Source: an uncultured Roseburia sp. (GTDB lineage Bacteria > Bacillota > Clostridia > Lachnospirales > Lachnospiraceae). Taken from it: a DNA stretch of 64,000 nt. The translations under genes and the position numbers were made by a program. The stretch lies in the NCBI GenBank assembly GCA_945787015.1, contig CALZGM010000003.1:95493-159492 (forward strand), given 5' to 3'. Of the stretch, positions 46,998 to 57,030 are shown one piece after another (position 1 is the stretch's first letter; each line of letters starts with the position of its first letter). The notes beneath the pieces are model-generated. The model was not told the DNA's origin. It made no database searches and worked only from the letters and a program-made list of their open reading frames with translations.

Positions 46998-47050
46998 GTA
47001 TAGTATATGTATCGTAAACAAGTGTATTTAATTTAGGAGGTAATTTTCAA

Positions 47051-48163
47051 ATGGCAAGTTTATCAATGAAAAACATTTGCAAAGTATATGCAAACGGCTT
47101 TGAAGCTGTTAAGGATTTCAATCTTGAAGTAGAAGATCAGGAATTTATCATCTTCGTAGGACCATCAGGTTGTGGTAAATCTACAACACTTCGTATGATT
47201 GCAGGTTTGGAAGAAATTTCTTCCGGTGAATTCTACATTGATGGAAAATTAATGAACGATGTAGAGCCAAAGGACAGAGATATCGCAATGGTATTCCAGA
47301 ACTACGCTTTGTATCCACATATGACCGTATTTGACAATATGGCATTCGGATTAAAGTTAAGAAAGGTTCCGAAGGATGAAATCAAGAGAAAAGTAGAAGA
47401 AGCTGCTAAGATTCTTGACCTTGAGAAATTATTAGATCGTAAACCAAAGGCTTTATCAGGTGGACAGAGACAGCGTGTTGCTATGGGACGTGCTATCGTT
47501 CGTAATCCTAAGGTATTCCTTATGGACGAACCTCTTTCAAACTTGGATGCAAAATTACGTGTTCAGATGCGTTCTGAAATTGCTTCTTTACATAACAGAT
47601 TAAAAGCTACTATCATTTATGTAACACATGACCAGACAGAAGCTATGACCTTAGGTACCAGAATCGTTGTATTAAAAGATGGTGTTATCATGCAGGTTGA
47701 TTCTCCACAGAAATTATACAATGAGCCTAATAACTTATTCGTAGCAGGCTTCATCGGATCTCCACAGATGAACTTTGTAGATGCTGTATGTAAAGTAGAA
47801 GGCGAAAAAGTAACACTTAGCTTTGATCAGACATCTGTTGTTCTTCCTCCTGCAAAGGCTAAGAAATTAATCGATGGCGGTTATGATGGAAAGACAGTTG
47901 TTATGGGTATCAGACCTGAAAATATCGGCGATTCTGAAATCGAACTTGAAGCACACAAGGATGCTTCCTTCGAGACAGATGTAACAGGATATGAATTATT
48001 AGGTTCTGAAGTATTATTATACTTCACAGTTGGTGGTGCTAACATGACAGCTAAGGTTGATTCCAGAACACCGGCTCGTTTAGGCGACCACATCAAGTTA
48101 GCTCTTGATCCTGAGAAGATTCATGTATTTGACAAAGAAACAGAATTGACAATTACCAACTAA
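47051..48163 (+). CDS. ugpC: Carbohydrate ABC transporter ATPase, UgpC/MsmK type
   Basis: A 370-residue ATPase. Walker A GPSGCGKST (37-45), the Q-loop FQNYALYPHM, signature LSGGQRQR, Walker B FLMDEPLSNLD and a C-terminal TOBE/OB region (about 240-365) place it with the multi-sugar ATPases that energise several different sugar uptake systems. No permease or binding protein lies beside it, which is typical of a shared ATPase. AGGAGG is followed by ATG. Codon use is strongly biased, suggesting high expression. Confidence 0.94.
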   Translation: MASLSMKNICKVYANGFEAVKDFNLEVEDQEFIIFVGPSGCGKSTTLRMIAGLEEISSGEFYIDGKLMNDVEPKDRDIAMVFQNYALYPHMTVFDNMAFGLKLRKVPKDEIKRKVEEAAKILDLEKLLDRKPKALSGGQRQRVAMGRAIVRNPKVFLMDEPLSNLDAKLRVQMRSEIASLHNRLKATIIYVTHDQTEAMTLGTRIVVLKDGVIMQVDSPQKLYNEPNNLFVAGFIGSPQMNFVDAVCKVEGEKVTLSFDQTSVVLPPAKAKKLIDGGYDGKTVVMGIRPENIGDSEIELEAHKDASFETDVTGYELLGSEVLLYFTVGGANMTAKVDSRTPARLGDHIKLALDPEKIHVFDKETELTITN

Positions 48164-48192
48164 TTCGGTAAAATTAAATGAACTTAAAAAAT

Positions 48193-48224
48193 AAAAACTG
48201 GGTACATCTTTGTACCCAGTTTTT
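48193..48224 (+). terminator. Terminator after ugpC
   Basis: A perfect 14-bp stem, AAAAACTGGGTACA / TGTACCCAGTTTTT, has a TCTT loop. Confidence 0.93.
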
Positions 48225-48247
48225 CTAATGAAAAAAGGAACATGAAT

Positions 48248-49330
48248 ATGCTTTCAAATCACAAAATTCAGCTGATGCTTGAGGAGATGCGTGATATCTC
48301 TAAAACGGATATGGCAGTATACACAGAAAAAGGAAAAATGGTTGCATCAACATTTGAGACAGAGATGGACATGGAAGAGGCTGTTGTGGCTTTTTCTGAT
48401 TCTATGGCTGAAAGCCAGATGCTCTCAGGCTGTTTTTTCTTTAAAATCGAAGTAGATGGAGCACTGGAATATATTTTGTTAGCACATTCTTCATCCGAAG
48501 AGGCTTATATGGTTGGAAAGCTGGCAGCTTGTCAGTTAAGGAATCTGGCATCTGCCTACATGGAGCAGTTTGACCGCAATAATTTTATGCAGAATATTCT
48601 GCTTGGAAACATGCTTGTGGTGGACATGTATAATAAAGCACAGAAGTTACATATTGAGCAGGCAGAGCGTGTTGTATTTGTGATTGAAATTGAAGGCAAA
48701 AAAGATACCATGGTTATGGAAACCGTGAAAAATCTTTTTGTGACTAAGACAAGAGACTTTGTGACAGAAGTGGATGAGAAGAGTGTAATCCTGGTGAAGG
48801 ACTGCCGTGATATGAAGAGGGAAGAAGAACTTCATTCTCTTGCAAGTATGATTGTAGATAATATGCATACTGAGGCGATGGTGAAAGTACGTGTTGGTTA
48901 TGGAAACCGTGTGCATAATTTGCAGGATATTGCCAAATCCTATCAGGAAGCAAAAATGGCATTAGAAGTAGGCCGTATTTTTTATATGGAGAAAGAAATT
49001 GTATGCTATAGTCAGCTTGGAATTGGGCGTCTAATTTATCAGCTTCCGATGAGTTTGTGTGAGATGTTTATCAAAGAAGTATTTACAGATGGAGTACCTG
49101 ATATTTTCGATGAGGAAACAATGGTCACGATTCAAAAGTTCTTTGATAATAATTTAAATATTTCAGAGACTGCCCGCCAACTCTATGTGCACCGAAATAC
49201 ACTGGTGTACCGTCTGGAGCGGTTGGAAAAGCTTTTGGGGTTAGATATTCGTAAGTTTGAGGATGCAATGACATTTAAAATTGCACTTATGGTTATGTCC
49301 CACATGGAATCACAGAAGAATGAGATATAA
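48248..49330 (+). CDS. PucR/CdaR-type helix-turn-helix regulator
   Basis: A 360-residue regulator. The C-terminal PucR HTH (LNISETARQLYVHRNTLVYR, then LERLEKLLGLDIRKFEDAM) is clear. The middle has the GGDEF-like fold segment VRVGYGNRVHNLQDIAKSYQEAKMAL seen in CdaR proteins, and the N-terminus is a putative sensor. The ATG at 48248 has AGGA 8 bases ahead; an ATG at 48242 is also possible. Following ugpC, it may control sugar use, but its ligand and targets are unknown. Confidence 0.85.
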   Translation: MLSNHKIQLMLEEMRDISKTDMAVYTEKGKMVASTFETEMDMEEAVVAFSDSMAESQMLSGCFFFKIEVDGALEYILLAHSSSEEAYMVGKLAACQLRNLASAYMEQFDRNNFMQNILLGNMLVVDMYNKAQKLHIEQAERVVFVIEIEGKKDTMVMETVKNLFVTKTRDFVTEVDEKSVILVKDCRDMKREEELHSLASMIVDNMHTEAMVKVRVGYGNRVHNLQDIAKSYQEAKMALEVGRIFYMEKEIVCYSQLGIGRLIYQLPMSLCEMFIKEVFTDGVPDIFDEETMVTIQKFFDNNLNISETARQLYVHRNTLVYRLERLEKLLGLDIRKFEDAMTFKIALMVMSHMESQKNEI

Positions 49331-49351
49331 TGGAAAGGTGAGGGATAGAAA

Positions 49352-51274
49352 ATGGCAGGAAAATCATCCTATGATGAGAGCAGTATATCGGTATTGGAAG
49401 GACTGGAGGCAGTCCGTAAAAGACCGGGTATGTATATTGGAAGTGTTTCAAGAAAGGGCTTGAATCACTTGATTTATGAAATTGTAGATAATGCAGTAGA
49501 TGAGCATTTAGCCGGAGCGTGTGACACTATTTACGTTACACTGGAAGCAGATGGCTCCTGTACTGTTGAAGATAATGGACGAGGTGTACCGGTTGGTATG
49601 CATGCAAAAGGAGTGTCTGCGGCACGTCTGGTATATACGACGCTGCATGCAGGTGGAAAGTTCGATGACTCTGCATACAAGACCAGTGGCGGGTTGCATG
49701 GTGTAGGTTCTTCGGTTGTAAATGCGCTATCGACTTACATGGATGTGCAGATTAGCAGAGAAGGTTATATTCATCATGATCGTTATGAAAGAGGCGTGCC
49801 TACAATCGAACTTGAGAATGGACTGTTGCCGAAAATCGGTAAAACAAAAAAGACGGGAACCAGAGTCAATTTTTTACCTGACCCGGAAATTTTTGAAAAG
49901 ACCCGGTTTAAGGAAGATGAAGTAAAGAGCCGTATGCATGAAACGGCATACTTAAATCCGAAGCTTACTATTATTTATGAGGACCGCCGCGGTGAAGAAG
50001 TAGAGCATATTGAGTATCATGAAGAAGAAGGAATCAGGGGATTCGTAAAGGATATCAATAAAAATGCGGAAACACTTCATGATGTGGTCTATTTTAAGGG
50101 CACGAGTGAAGGAATTGAGGTAGAGGCTGCTTTTCAGTACACCAATGAATTCCATGAAAATATTTTGGGCTTCTGTAATAATATTTTTAATGCTGAGGGT
50201 GGAGCTCACATTACCGGATTTAAGACTATTTTTACAACGGTCATTAATAATTACGCAAGAGAACTTGGTATTTTAAAAGAAAAGGATGCAAACTTTACCG
50301 GTGCAGATGTGCGTAATGGTATGACAGCAGTAGTGTCAATTAAGCATCCGGATCCGAGATTCGAAGGGCAGACGAAAACAAAGCTTGACAATCAGGATGC
50401 AGCCCGTGCCACATCGAAGGTGACAGGGGATGAAATACAGCTGTTTTTTGATAAAAACTTAGAAACCTTAAAAACGGTCATTTCCTGTGCGGAAAAAGCT
50501 GCAAAAATCCGTAAGACAGAGGAAAAAGCAAAGACGAATCTGCTCACAAAGCAAAAGTTTTCTTTTGACTCCAACGGAAAGCTCGCAAACTGTGAAAGCA
50601 GGGATGCCTCCATTTGTGAAATTTTTATCGTAGAGGGGGATTCTGCGGGCGGTTCCGCAAAGACAGCCAGAGACCGTAATTTCCAAGCTATTTTACCAAT
50701 CCGTGGTAAAATCTTAAATGTAGAGAAGGCCAGTATTGATAAGGTCCTTGCAAATGCAGAGATTAAGACCATGATTAACGCGTTTGGCTGTGGTTTTTCG
50801 GAAGGTTATGGAAATGACTTTGATATCAGTAAGCTTCGATATGATAAGATTATTATCATGGCCGATGCCGATGTAGATGGTGCTCATATCTCTAACTTGC
50901 TTTTAACGCTGTTTTATCGCTTTATGCCGGAGCTGATTTATGAGGGACATGTTTATGTGGCTATGCCGCCTCTTTATAAGGCAATTCCGTCTAAGGGAGA
51001 GGAAGAGTATTTATATGATGATGCTGCGTTAGAGCGTTACCGCAAGACACATAAGGGCAACTTTATTTTACAGCGATACAAAGGTCTTGGCGAAATGGAT
51101 GCGGAACAACTTTGGGAGACGACTTTAGATCCGAAGCGCCGCATGTTAAAGCGTATTGAAATTGAAGATGGCCGTATGGCATCCGACATTACGGAGCTAT
51201 TAATGGGAAACGATGTGCCACCAAGAAAAGCATTCATCTATGAGCATGCTCACGACGCGGAGTTAGACATATAA
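49352..51274 (+). CDS. parE: DNA topoisomerase IIA subunit B (ParE-like)
   Basis: A 640-residue ATPase subunit. It has GHKL motifs EIVDNAVDEHLAG and DNGRGVPVG, the K-loop-type segment GGLHGVGSSVVNAL, and a TOPRIM domain with EGDSAGGSA and DADVDGAHI, ending in FILQRYKGLGEMDAEQLWET. It precedes a subunit A gene lacking the gyrase box, and lies outside a dnaA-recF context, so topoisomerase IV is the better guess. A second gyrase type cannot be excluded. Confidence 0.9.
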   Translation: MAGKSSYDESSISVLEGLEAVRKRPGMYIGSVSRKGLNHLIYEIVDNAVDEHLAGACDTIYVTLEADGSCTVEDNGRGVPVGMHAKGVSAARLVYTTLHAGGKFDDSAYKTSGGLHGVGSSVVNALSTYMDVQISREGYIHHDRYERGVPTIELENGLLPKIGKTKKTGTRVNFLPDPEIFEKTRFKEDEVKSRMHETAYLNPKLTIIYEDRRGEEVEHIEYHEEEGIRGFVKDINKNAETLHDVVYFKGTSEGIEVEAAFQYTNEFHENILGFCNNIFNAEGGAHITGFKTIFTTVINNYARELGILKEKDANFTGADVRNGMTAVVSIKHPDPRFEGQTKTKLDNQDAARATSKVTGDEIQLFFDKNLETLKTVISCAEKAAKIRKTEEKAKTNLLTKQKFSFDSNGKLANCESRDASICEIFIVEGDSAGGSAKTARDRNFQAILPIRGKILNVEKASIDKVLANAEIKTMINAFGCGFSEGYGNDFDISKLRYDKIIIMADADVDGAHISNLLLTLFYRFMPELIYEGHVYVAMPPLYKAIPSKGEEEYLYDDAALERYRKTHKGNFILQRYKGLGEMDAEQLWETTLDPKRRMLKRIEIEDGRMASDITELLMGNDVPPRKAFIYEHAHDAELDI

Positions 51275-51344
51275 GGTGGTAAGTTAATGAGGCGCGTCGT
51301 GATGGGATGCAGAACTAGATGTATAAAGAGAGGGTTAACTATAA

Positions 51345-53582
51345 ATGAGACAGGAAGAACAAATCATCAGTACCGAGTATTCGGAACTGATGCAGAAATC
51401 TTTCATCGACTATGCCATGAGTGTTATCATTGCCCGTGCATTGCCGGATGTGAGAGATGGTTTAAAACCGGTACAGAGACGTACCCTATATGATATGTAT
51501 GAACTGGGAATCCGTTACGACAAGCCGTACAGAAAATGTGCGCGTATCGTCGGTGATACCATGGGTAAATATCATCCACATGGTGACAGTTCTATTTATG
51601 AAGCCTTAGTCGTGATGGCACAGGATTTTAAAAAGGAGCTTCCACTGGTAGATGGACATGGTAATTTCGGCTCTATCGAAGGAGATGGCGCTGCAGCTAT
51701 GCGATATACCGAAGCCAGACTTCAGAAGATTACGCAGGAAGCTTTTTTGGCGGATTTGGATAAGGATGTTGTAGACTTTGTGCCAAACTTCGATGAAACG
51801 GAAAAAGAACCTGCCGTGTTACCGGTGAAGATACCAAATCTATTGGTTAATGGTTCAGATGGCATTGCGGTTGGTATGGTAACCAGTACACCGCCTCATA
51901 ATCTGGGTGAAGTGATTGATGGTGTGATTGCTTATATTAAGAATCCGGACATCAATACAGAACAGATGATGAAATATATTCCGGGACCGGATTTCCCTAC
52001 CGGAGGCATTGTCGCTAATAAGGATGATTTGCTGGCAATTTATTCTACCGGACAGGGGAAAATCAAAGTCCGCGGTAAGGTAGAAGTGGAAAAAGGAAAG
52101 GGCGGCAAAGATAAGGTTGTCATTACAGAGATTCCATATACCATGATAGGTGCGAATATCGGTAAATTCTTAAATGATGTCTATAGTCTGGTTGAGACAA
52201 AGAAGACCAGTGATATCGTAGACATCACAAACCAGTCTTCAAAAGAAGGAATCCGTATCGTTATTGAACTTCGAAAGGGAGCAGACCCACAGAAGCTGAT
52301 TAATCTTTTATATAAGAAAACCAAATTGGAAGATACCTTTGGTGTCAACATGCTTGCCGTAGCGGATGGCAGACCGGAAACCTTAGGACTTGTTCCGATT
52401 ATCCGTCATCATGTGAATTTCCAGTACGAGCTTGCAACCAGAAAGTACACCACACTTCTTAAAAAAGAGCAGGAGAAAAAAGAAATTCAGGAAGGCTTGA
52501 TGAAGGCCTGCGATGTCATCGATTTGATTATCGAAATCTTAAGGGGAAGTGCCAATGTAAAAGAAGCCAGAGCCTGCTTACAGGATGGCGTGACAGATAA
52601 CATCAAATTCAAATCTGCACAGTCTAAAAAAGATGCAGCAAAGCTCCGGTTTACCGAACGCCAGACGACTGCAATTTTAGAGATGCGTCTACAGAAATTA
52701 ATCGGTTTGGAGATAGAAGCATTACTGAAAGACCACGAAGAGACTTTGAAAAATATTGCTTTCTATGAGGATGTTTTAGGAAGCCGCGCTTCTATGGCAA
52801 AGGTGATTATCAAAGAACTTCAGAATTATAAAAAGGAATATACAAAAGAGCGCCGGACGGTCATCGACAATTTGGAAGAGGCCGTCGTAGAGGAAAAGAA
52901 GATTGAGGAAATCGATGTGGTCTTCTTGATGGACCGCTTTGGCTATGCAAAGACGATTGATACCAATATTTATGAACGGAATAAGGAGACCGTAGACTCC
53001 GAGAACCGTTATGTATTGACCTGTAAGAATACAGACAAGATTTGTATTTTCACGAATAAAGGCCAGATGCATTTGCTTAAGGTGTTAGACCTTCCTTATG
53101 GAAAATTGAGAGATAAGGGAACGCCAATTGATAACGTCAGCAATTATAACAGCAGTGAAGAAAACTTTGTCTATATCAATAATTTAGAAGCAATTAAAGG
53201 CATGAAACTGTTATTTGGCACTAAGACCTCTATGGTGAAGCTGGTGGACGGAGCTGAGTTTGATGTGGCAAAACGTACAACAGCAGCGACAAAGCTAAAA
53301 GAGGGAGACGAAGTATTATTTATCTCTGCGGTTACAGGAAGCGAAACGCTTGTAATGCAGTCTACAAAGGACATGTTCCTTCGAATTGAAGTATCTACAA
53401 TTTCGGAACAGAAGAAGGTTGCGACCGGAATCCGTGGCATGAAGTTAGATGCAAAGGATGAATTGACAGGAATGTATCTGTTGGCGCCGGGTGTGAATTA
53501 CGAAGTGGAAGTAAAGGGCAAGAAATATGATTTGAATCGTCTCCACATTGGAAAACGTGATACAAAAGGAACGAAAAAATAA
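51345..53582 (+). CDS. parC: DNA topoisomerase IIA subunit A (ParC-like)
   Basis: A 745-residue DNA-cutting subunit. The winged-helix segment includes YHPHGDSSIYEALV, and the active-site Tyr is in AAMRYTEARL (about residue 120). A C-terminal beta-pinwheel follows from about residue 500. The GyrA box (QRRGGKG type) is missing at its usual place, where the sequence reads YGKLRDKGTPIDNVS. That favours decatenating topoisomerase IV over gyrase. The C-terminus is shorter than typical GyrA. It directly abuts folC. Confidence 0.9.
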   Translation: MRQEEQIISTEYSELMQKSFIDYAMSVIIARALPDVRDGLKPVQRRTLYDMYELGIRYDKPYRKCARIVGDTMGKYHPHGDSSIYEALVVMAQDFKKELPLVDGHGNFGSIEGDGAAAMRYTEARLQKITQEAFLADLDKDVVDFVPNFDETEKEPAVLPVKIPNLLVNGSDGIAVGMVTSTPPHNLGEVIDGVIAYIKNPDINTEQMMKYIPGPDFPTGGIVANKDDLLAIYSTGQGKIKVRGKVEVEKGKGGKDKVVITEIPYTMIGANIGKFLNDVYSLVETKKTSDIVDITNQSSKEGIRIVIELRKGADPQKLINLLYKKTKLEDTFGVNMLAVADGRPETLGLVPIIRHHVNFQYELATRKYTTLLKKEQEKKEIQEGLMKACDVIDLIIEILRGSANVKEARACLQDGVTDNIKFKSAQSKKDAAKLRFTERQTTAILEMRLQKLIGLEIEALLKDHEETLKNIAFYEDVLGSRASMAKVIIKELQNYKKEYTKERRTVIDNLEEAVVEEKKIEEIDVVFLMDRFGYAKTIDTNIYERNKETVDSENRYVLTCKNTDKICIFTNKGQMHLLKVLDLPYGKLRDKGTPIDNVSNYNSSEENFVYINNLEAIKGMKLLFGTKTSMVKLVDGAEFDVAKRTTAATKLKEGDEVLFISAVTGSETLVMQSTKDMFLRIEVSTISEQKKVATGIRGMKLDAKDELTGMYLLAPGVNYEVEVKGKKYDLNRLHIGKRDTKGTKK

Positions 53583-54893
53583 ATGACCTACGAAGAAGCA
53601 AAGGCATATATTGAAGAAGTGAGCCGTACAGGCAGTATTTTAGGCCTGGAGAACATTAAAAATCTAATGAAGGAACTTGGGGATGTGCAGGAAAAACTGC
53701 ACATCCTTCACATTGCAGGGACAAATGGTAAAGGCTCTGTGGGAGCGTTTATCGAATCTGTTTTGCTTGAGGCAGGATACCGGGTAGGGCGTTATACCTC
53801 ACCTGTAGTTTTTGAACCATTTGAGGTGTGGAGAATCAATCAAAAAAACATTGCAATGGAAGACTATCTGGAATGTTTGGAAGAGGTAAAGACTGCCTGT
53901 GAGAGGATGCTTGCAAAAGAAATGGTACAGCCTACCGTATTTGAAGTGGAGACGGCACTGGCGTTTCTTTATTTTTACAAGAAAAAATGTGATTATGTAT
54001 TGTTAGAAGTAGGTATGGGCGGCGAAACGGATGCAACTAATCTGATTACGGCACCGGTATGTTCTGTGATTACTTCCATCAGCATGGACCATATGCAGTT
54101 CCTGGGAAATTCTCTCGCAGAAATTGCACGCGCAAAAGCAGGAATTATCAAAGAAGGCTGCCCTGTAGTGACAGGAAGCACTCAAAAAGCAGAAGCGCTG
54201 GATGAAATTCAAAAGATGGCAGAATACAAGGGCGCCAGACTTCTGATAGCAGAAGAGAATCAAATCAAAAATGTGGAGATTGCTTTGGAAGGGATTTCTT
54301 ACGAGCATGAAAGGCTTGGAAGGGTGCAGTTAAAACTGGCAGGAATGTATCAGATTGAAAATTCAAATCTGGCAATTACTGTATGTAAGGAAGTTTTACA
54401 ACTACCCGAAGAAATCATCGTTAAGGGATTAGAAAAGGCAACCTGGCCGGGGCGATTTGAAGTACTTTCAAAAAAGCCGCTTATTATTTTAGACGGAGCG
54501 CATAATGAGGATGCGGCAGAAAAATTGTTCGCTACTTTAAAAATGCATTTTACAAACCAAAAGATTACTTATATAATAGGGGTGCTTGCAGATAAAGAGC
54601 ACGAAAAGATGTTAATGCGTATGCTCCCTATGGCGGAACGTATTTTTACAGTAACACCGCCGAACAAAAGAGCACTTGCGGGAGAAATCTTAGCAGAAGA
54701 AGTAAGAAGCTTTGGCCATGACGCAGTCTTTTGTGAAAGTATGAACCGGGCAGCAGAACTGGCATTAGCAAATGTGGAAGAAGATGGCGTCATTCTCGCG
54801 TTTGGTTCGCTTTCTTATCTGGCAGTATTAAAGGAAGCATTTTTGGAGAGGTTAAAATGGACAGAGAAAAAATCATGCAGGGAGTCAGATTAA
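53583..54893 (+). CDS. folC: Folylpolyglutamate/dihydrofolate synthase
   Basis: A 436-residue Mur-ligase-type enzyme adding glutamate to folates. The ATP loop is [14 protein letters not shown], followed later by [14 protein letters not shown] and [14 protein letters not shown]. The ATG directly follows the parC stop, with no strong ribosome binding site visible. It overlaps folE by 37 bases, and starts the folate operon. Confidence 0.95.
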   Translation: MTYEEAKAYIEEVSRTGSILGLENIKNLMKELGDVQEKLHILHIAGTNGKGSVGAFIESVLLEAGYRVGRYTSPVVFEPFEVWRINQKNIAMEDYLECLEEVKTACERMLAKEMVQPTVFEVETALAFLYFYKKKCDYVLLEVGMGGETDATNLITAPVCSVITSISMDHMQFLGNSLAEIARAKAGIIKEGCPVVTGSTQKAEALDEIQKMAEYKGARLLIAEENQIKNVEIALEGISYEHERLGRVQLKLAGMYQIENSNLAITVCKEVLQLPEEIIVKGLEKATWPGRFEVLSKKPLIILDGAHNEDAAEKLFATLKMHFTNQKITYIIGVLADKEHEKMLMRMLPMAERIFTVTPPNKRALAGEILAEEVRSFGHDAVFCESMNRAAELALANVEEDGVILAFGSLSYLAVLKEAFLERLKWTEKKSCRESD

Positions 54894-55408
54894 TATTAGA
54901 AGGTGTTGGCGAAAATCCGGACAGGGAAGGTTTAGTGGATACACCGGACCGGATTGCCCGTATGTATGAGGAAATTTTTGCAGGAATCGGACAGGAGGCA
55001 GCAGAACCCTTATCAAAAACCTTTCATGCAGAAAATAATGAGATGATTCTTGAAAAGGATATCACCTTTTATTCTACCTGTGAGCATCATTTGATGCCGT
55101 TTTATGGAAGGGCTCACATTGCTTATATTCCGGACGGAAAAGTAGTTGGCATAAGTAAGCTTGCCCGAACATTGGAGGTATATGCGAAACGTCCACAGCT
55201 CCAGGAACAGCTGACTGCACAGGTCGCAGACGCCTTGATGGAATATTTAAAGCCACAGGGAGCTATGGTGATGATTGAAGCAGAGCATACCTGTATGACC
55301 ATGCGCGGGGTGAAAAAGCCCGGCAGTAAGACGGTAACCTATGTATGCAGAGGGGCATTTGCCGAAAATGAGAAATTACAAAATCAGTTTTTTGCGTTGG
55401 TAAAGTGA
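54857..55408 (+). CDS. folE: GTP cyclohydrolase I
   Basis: A 183-residue enzyme making dihydroneopterin triphosphate from GTP. Zinc and active-site residues are in [15 protein letters not shown] and [18 protein letters not shown] lies 7 bases before the ATG. The gene starts within the folC 3' end. Confidence 0.97.
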   Translation: MDREKIMQGVRLILEGVGENPDREGLVDTPDRIARMYEEIFAGIGQEAAEPLSKTFHAENNEMILEKDITFYSTCEHHLMPFYGRAHIAYIPDGKVVGISKLARTLEVYAKRPQLQEQLTAQVADALMEYLKPQGAMVMIEAEHTCMTMRGVKKPGSKTVTYVCRGAFAENEKLQNQFFALVK

Positions 55409-55409
55409 A

Positions 55410-56213
55410 ATGAAAATTGGAAATACAGAATTTGATTTAAAAAACAGAACTTATATTATGGGAATTTTGAATGCAACGCCGGATTCTTTTTCCGATGGCG
55501 GACACTATCATAAGCTGGATGCAGCATTAAAGCATGCAGAAGAGATGATTGGGGAGGGCGCCCATATTATAGATATCGGTGGTGAATCTACCAGACCGGG
55601 TTATACACAGATTTCGGAGGAAGAAGAAATTGAGCGTGTCGTTCCGGTCATTGAGGCAGTCAAGCGTAATTTTGACATTCCGGTATCAATCGATACTTAT
55701 AAAAGTAAGGTGGCACAGGCTGCTGTAGCGGCGGGGGCTGACCTGATTAATGATATCTGGGGATTAAAATACGATGCAAAAATGGCAGAAGTGATTGCCA
55801 ATCATGACGTGGCATGCTGTTTGATGCATAACCGAAAAGCTGCGGTGTATCAGGATTTCTTTGCAGATGTAATAAGCGATTTGAAGGAGTGCGTTTCTAT
55901 AGCAGAAGCAGCCGGCATTGATAAGGGAAAAATCATTCTGGATCCGGGTGTGGGCTTTGCAAAAAGCTATGAACAGAACTTAGAGGTTATTCGTAGAATT
56001 GGGGAATTTAATCAACTGGGATTTCCTATGTTGCTGGGGACCTCCAGAAAATCTGTAATAGGACTGACTTTGGATTTGCCAGTCACCGAGCGGGTAGAGG
56101 GCACTCTTGTCACTACCGTGCTTGCGGTTATGGGAGGCTGTTCTTTTGTAAGAGTACATGATGTGTTGGCGAACGCAAGAGCAATAAAAATGACGGAGGC
56201 ATGCCGTGGATAG
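55410..56213 (+). CDS. folP: Dihydropteroate synthase
   Basis: A 267-residue TIM-barrel enzyme joining pterin to p-aminobenzoate, the sulfonamide target. Signatures are ILNATPDSFSDGG, DIGGESTRPG, DLINDIWG and LLGTSRKS. It follows folE by 1 base and overlaps folBK by 8 bases. Confidence 0.97.
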   Translation: MKIGNTEFDLKNRTYIMGILNATPDSFSDGGHYHKLDAALKHAEEMIGEGAHIIDIGGESTRPGYTQISEEEEIERVVPVIEAVKRNFDIPVSIDTYKSKVAQAAVAAGADLINDIWGLKYDAKMAEVIANHDVACCLMHNRKAAVYQDFFADVISDLKECVSIAEAAGIDKGKIILDPGVGFAKSYEQNLEVIRRIGEFNQLGFPMLLGTSRKSVIGLTLDLPVTERVEGTLVTTVLAVMGGCSFVRVHDVLANARAIKMTEACRG

Positions 56214-57030
56214 AATTAAGATTACAGGATTAAAAGTGTTTGCACACCATGGAGTTTTCCCGGAAGAAACAAAAAACGGGCAGGACTTTTTTGTGAATGC
56301 AACACTTTTTTTAGATTGCAGGTCGGCAGGAATGAGTGATGATTTGACAAAATCCGTGCATTATGGTGAAGTCAGCCAGTTTATCACTGATTTTTTGCAG
56401 GAGCATACTTATCAATTGATTGAAACAGCAGCGGAACAGACGGTAAAAGCCTTACTGTTTGCCTTTCCATTGATTGAAAAAATAGAATTTGAACTGTGTA
56501 AACCACATGCACCAATCGGGCTTCCGTTTGAAAATGTGTCGGTAACCATTGAAAGGGGCTGGCATACGGTTTATCTTGCAGTGGGTTCCAATATGGGAGA
56601 GAAAGAAGCCTATATTGAACAGGGAATCGAAGAGCTTCGCGCGATTCCCGAAATTCAGATAGAGAAGGCTTCAGATTTGATTGTGACAAAACCGTATGGC
56701 GGGGTAGAACAGGATGACTTTGTAAATGGAGCCATAAGAATCAGGACATTGCTTACCCCTCATGAGTTGTTGGATGTACTACATGAAGCAGAGGCACACG
56801 CGAATCGGAAACGTGTCATTCACTGGGGACCAAGAACCTTAGATTTAGATATTATCTTTTATGATGATTTGGTTTTCTCTGATGATACATTAATTATCCC
56901 TCATGTAGATATGGAAAATCGTGATTTTGTTTTAAAGCCGCTATTGGACTTGTGCCCTAATAAACGGCATCCGCTGTTGGGGAAGACCGTGGCACAGCTT
57001 TATGAGAAACTGCAGGAGAGAGAACAATGA
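56206..57030 (+). CDS. folBK: Bifunctional dihydroneopterin aldolase / HPPK
   Basis: A 274-residue fusion. Residues 1-118 are FolB (GLKVFAHHGVFPEETKNGQ with the active-site Glu) and residues about 121-274 are FolK (AVGSNMGEKE, then KPYGGVEQDDF and GPRTLDLDIIFYDD with the metal Asp pair). It makes the pyrophosphorylated pterin used by FolP. The start is GTG at 56206 with ACGGAGGC 6 bases ahead, inside the folP 3' end. The fusion is known in other bacteria. Confidence 0.95.
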   Translation: MDRIKITGLKVFAHHGVFPEETKNGQDFFVNATLFLDCRSAGMSDDLTKSVHYGEVSQFITDFLQEHTYQLIETAAEQTVKALLFAFPLIEKIEFELCKPHAPIGLPFENVSVTIERGWHTVYLAVGSNMGEKEAYIEQGIEELRAIPEIQIEKASDLIVTKPYGGVEQDDFVNGAIRIRTLLTPHELLDVLHEAEAHANRKRVIHWGPRTLDLDIIFYDDLVFSDDTLIIPHVDMENRDFVLKPLLDLCPNKRHPLLGKTVAQLYEKLQEREQ

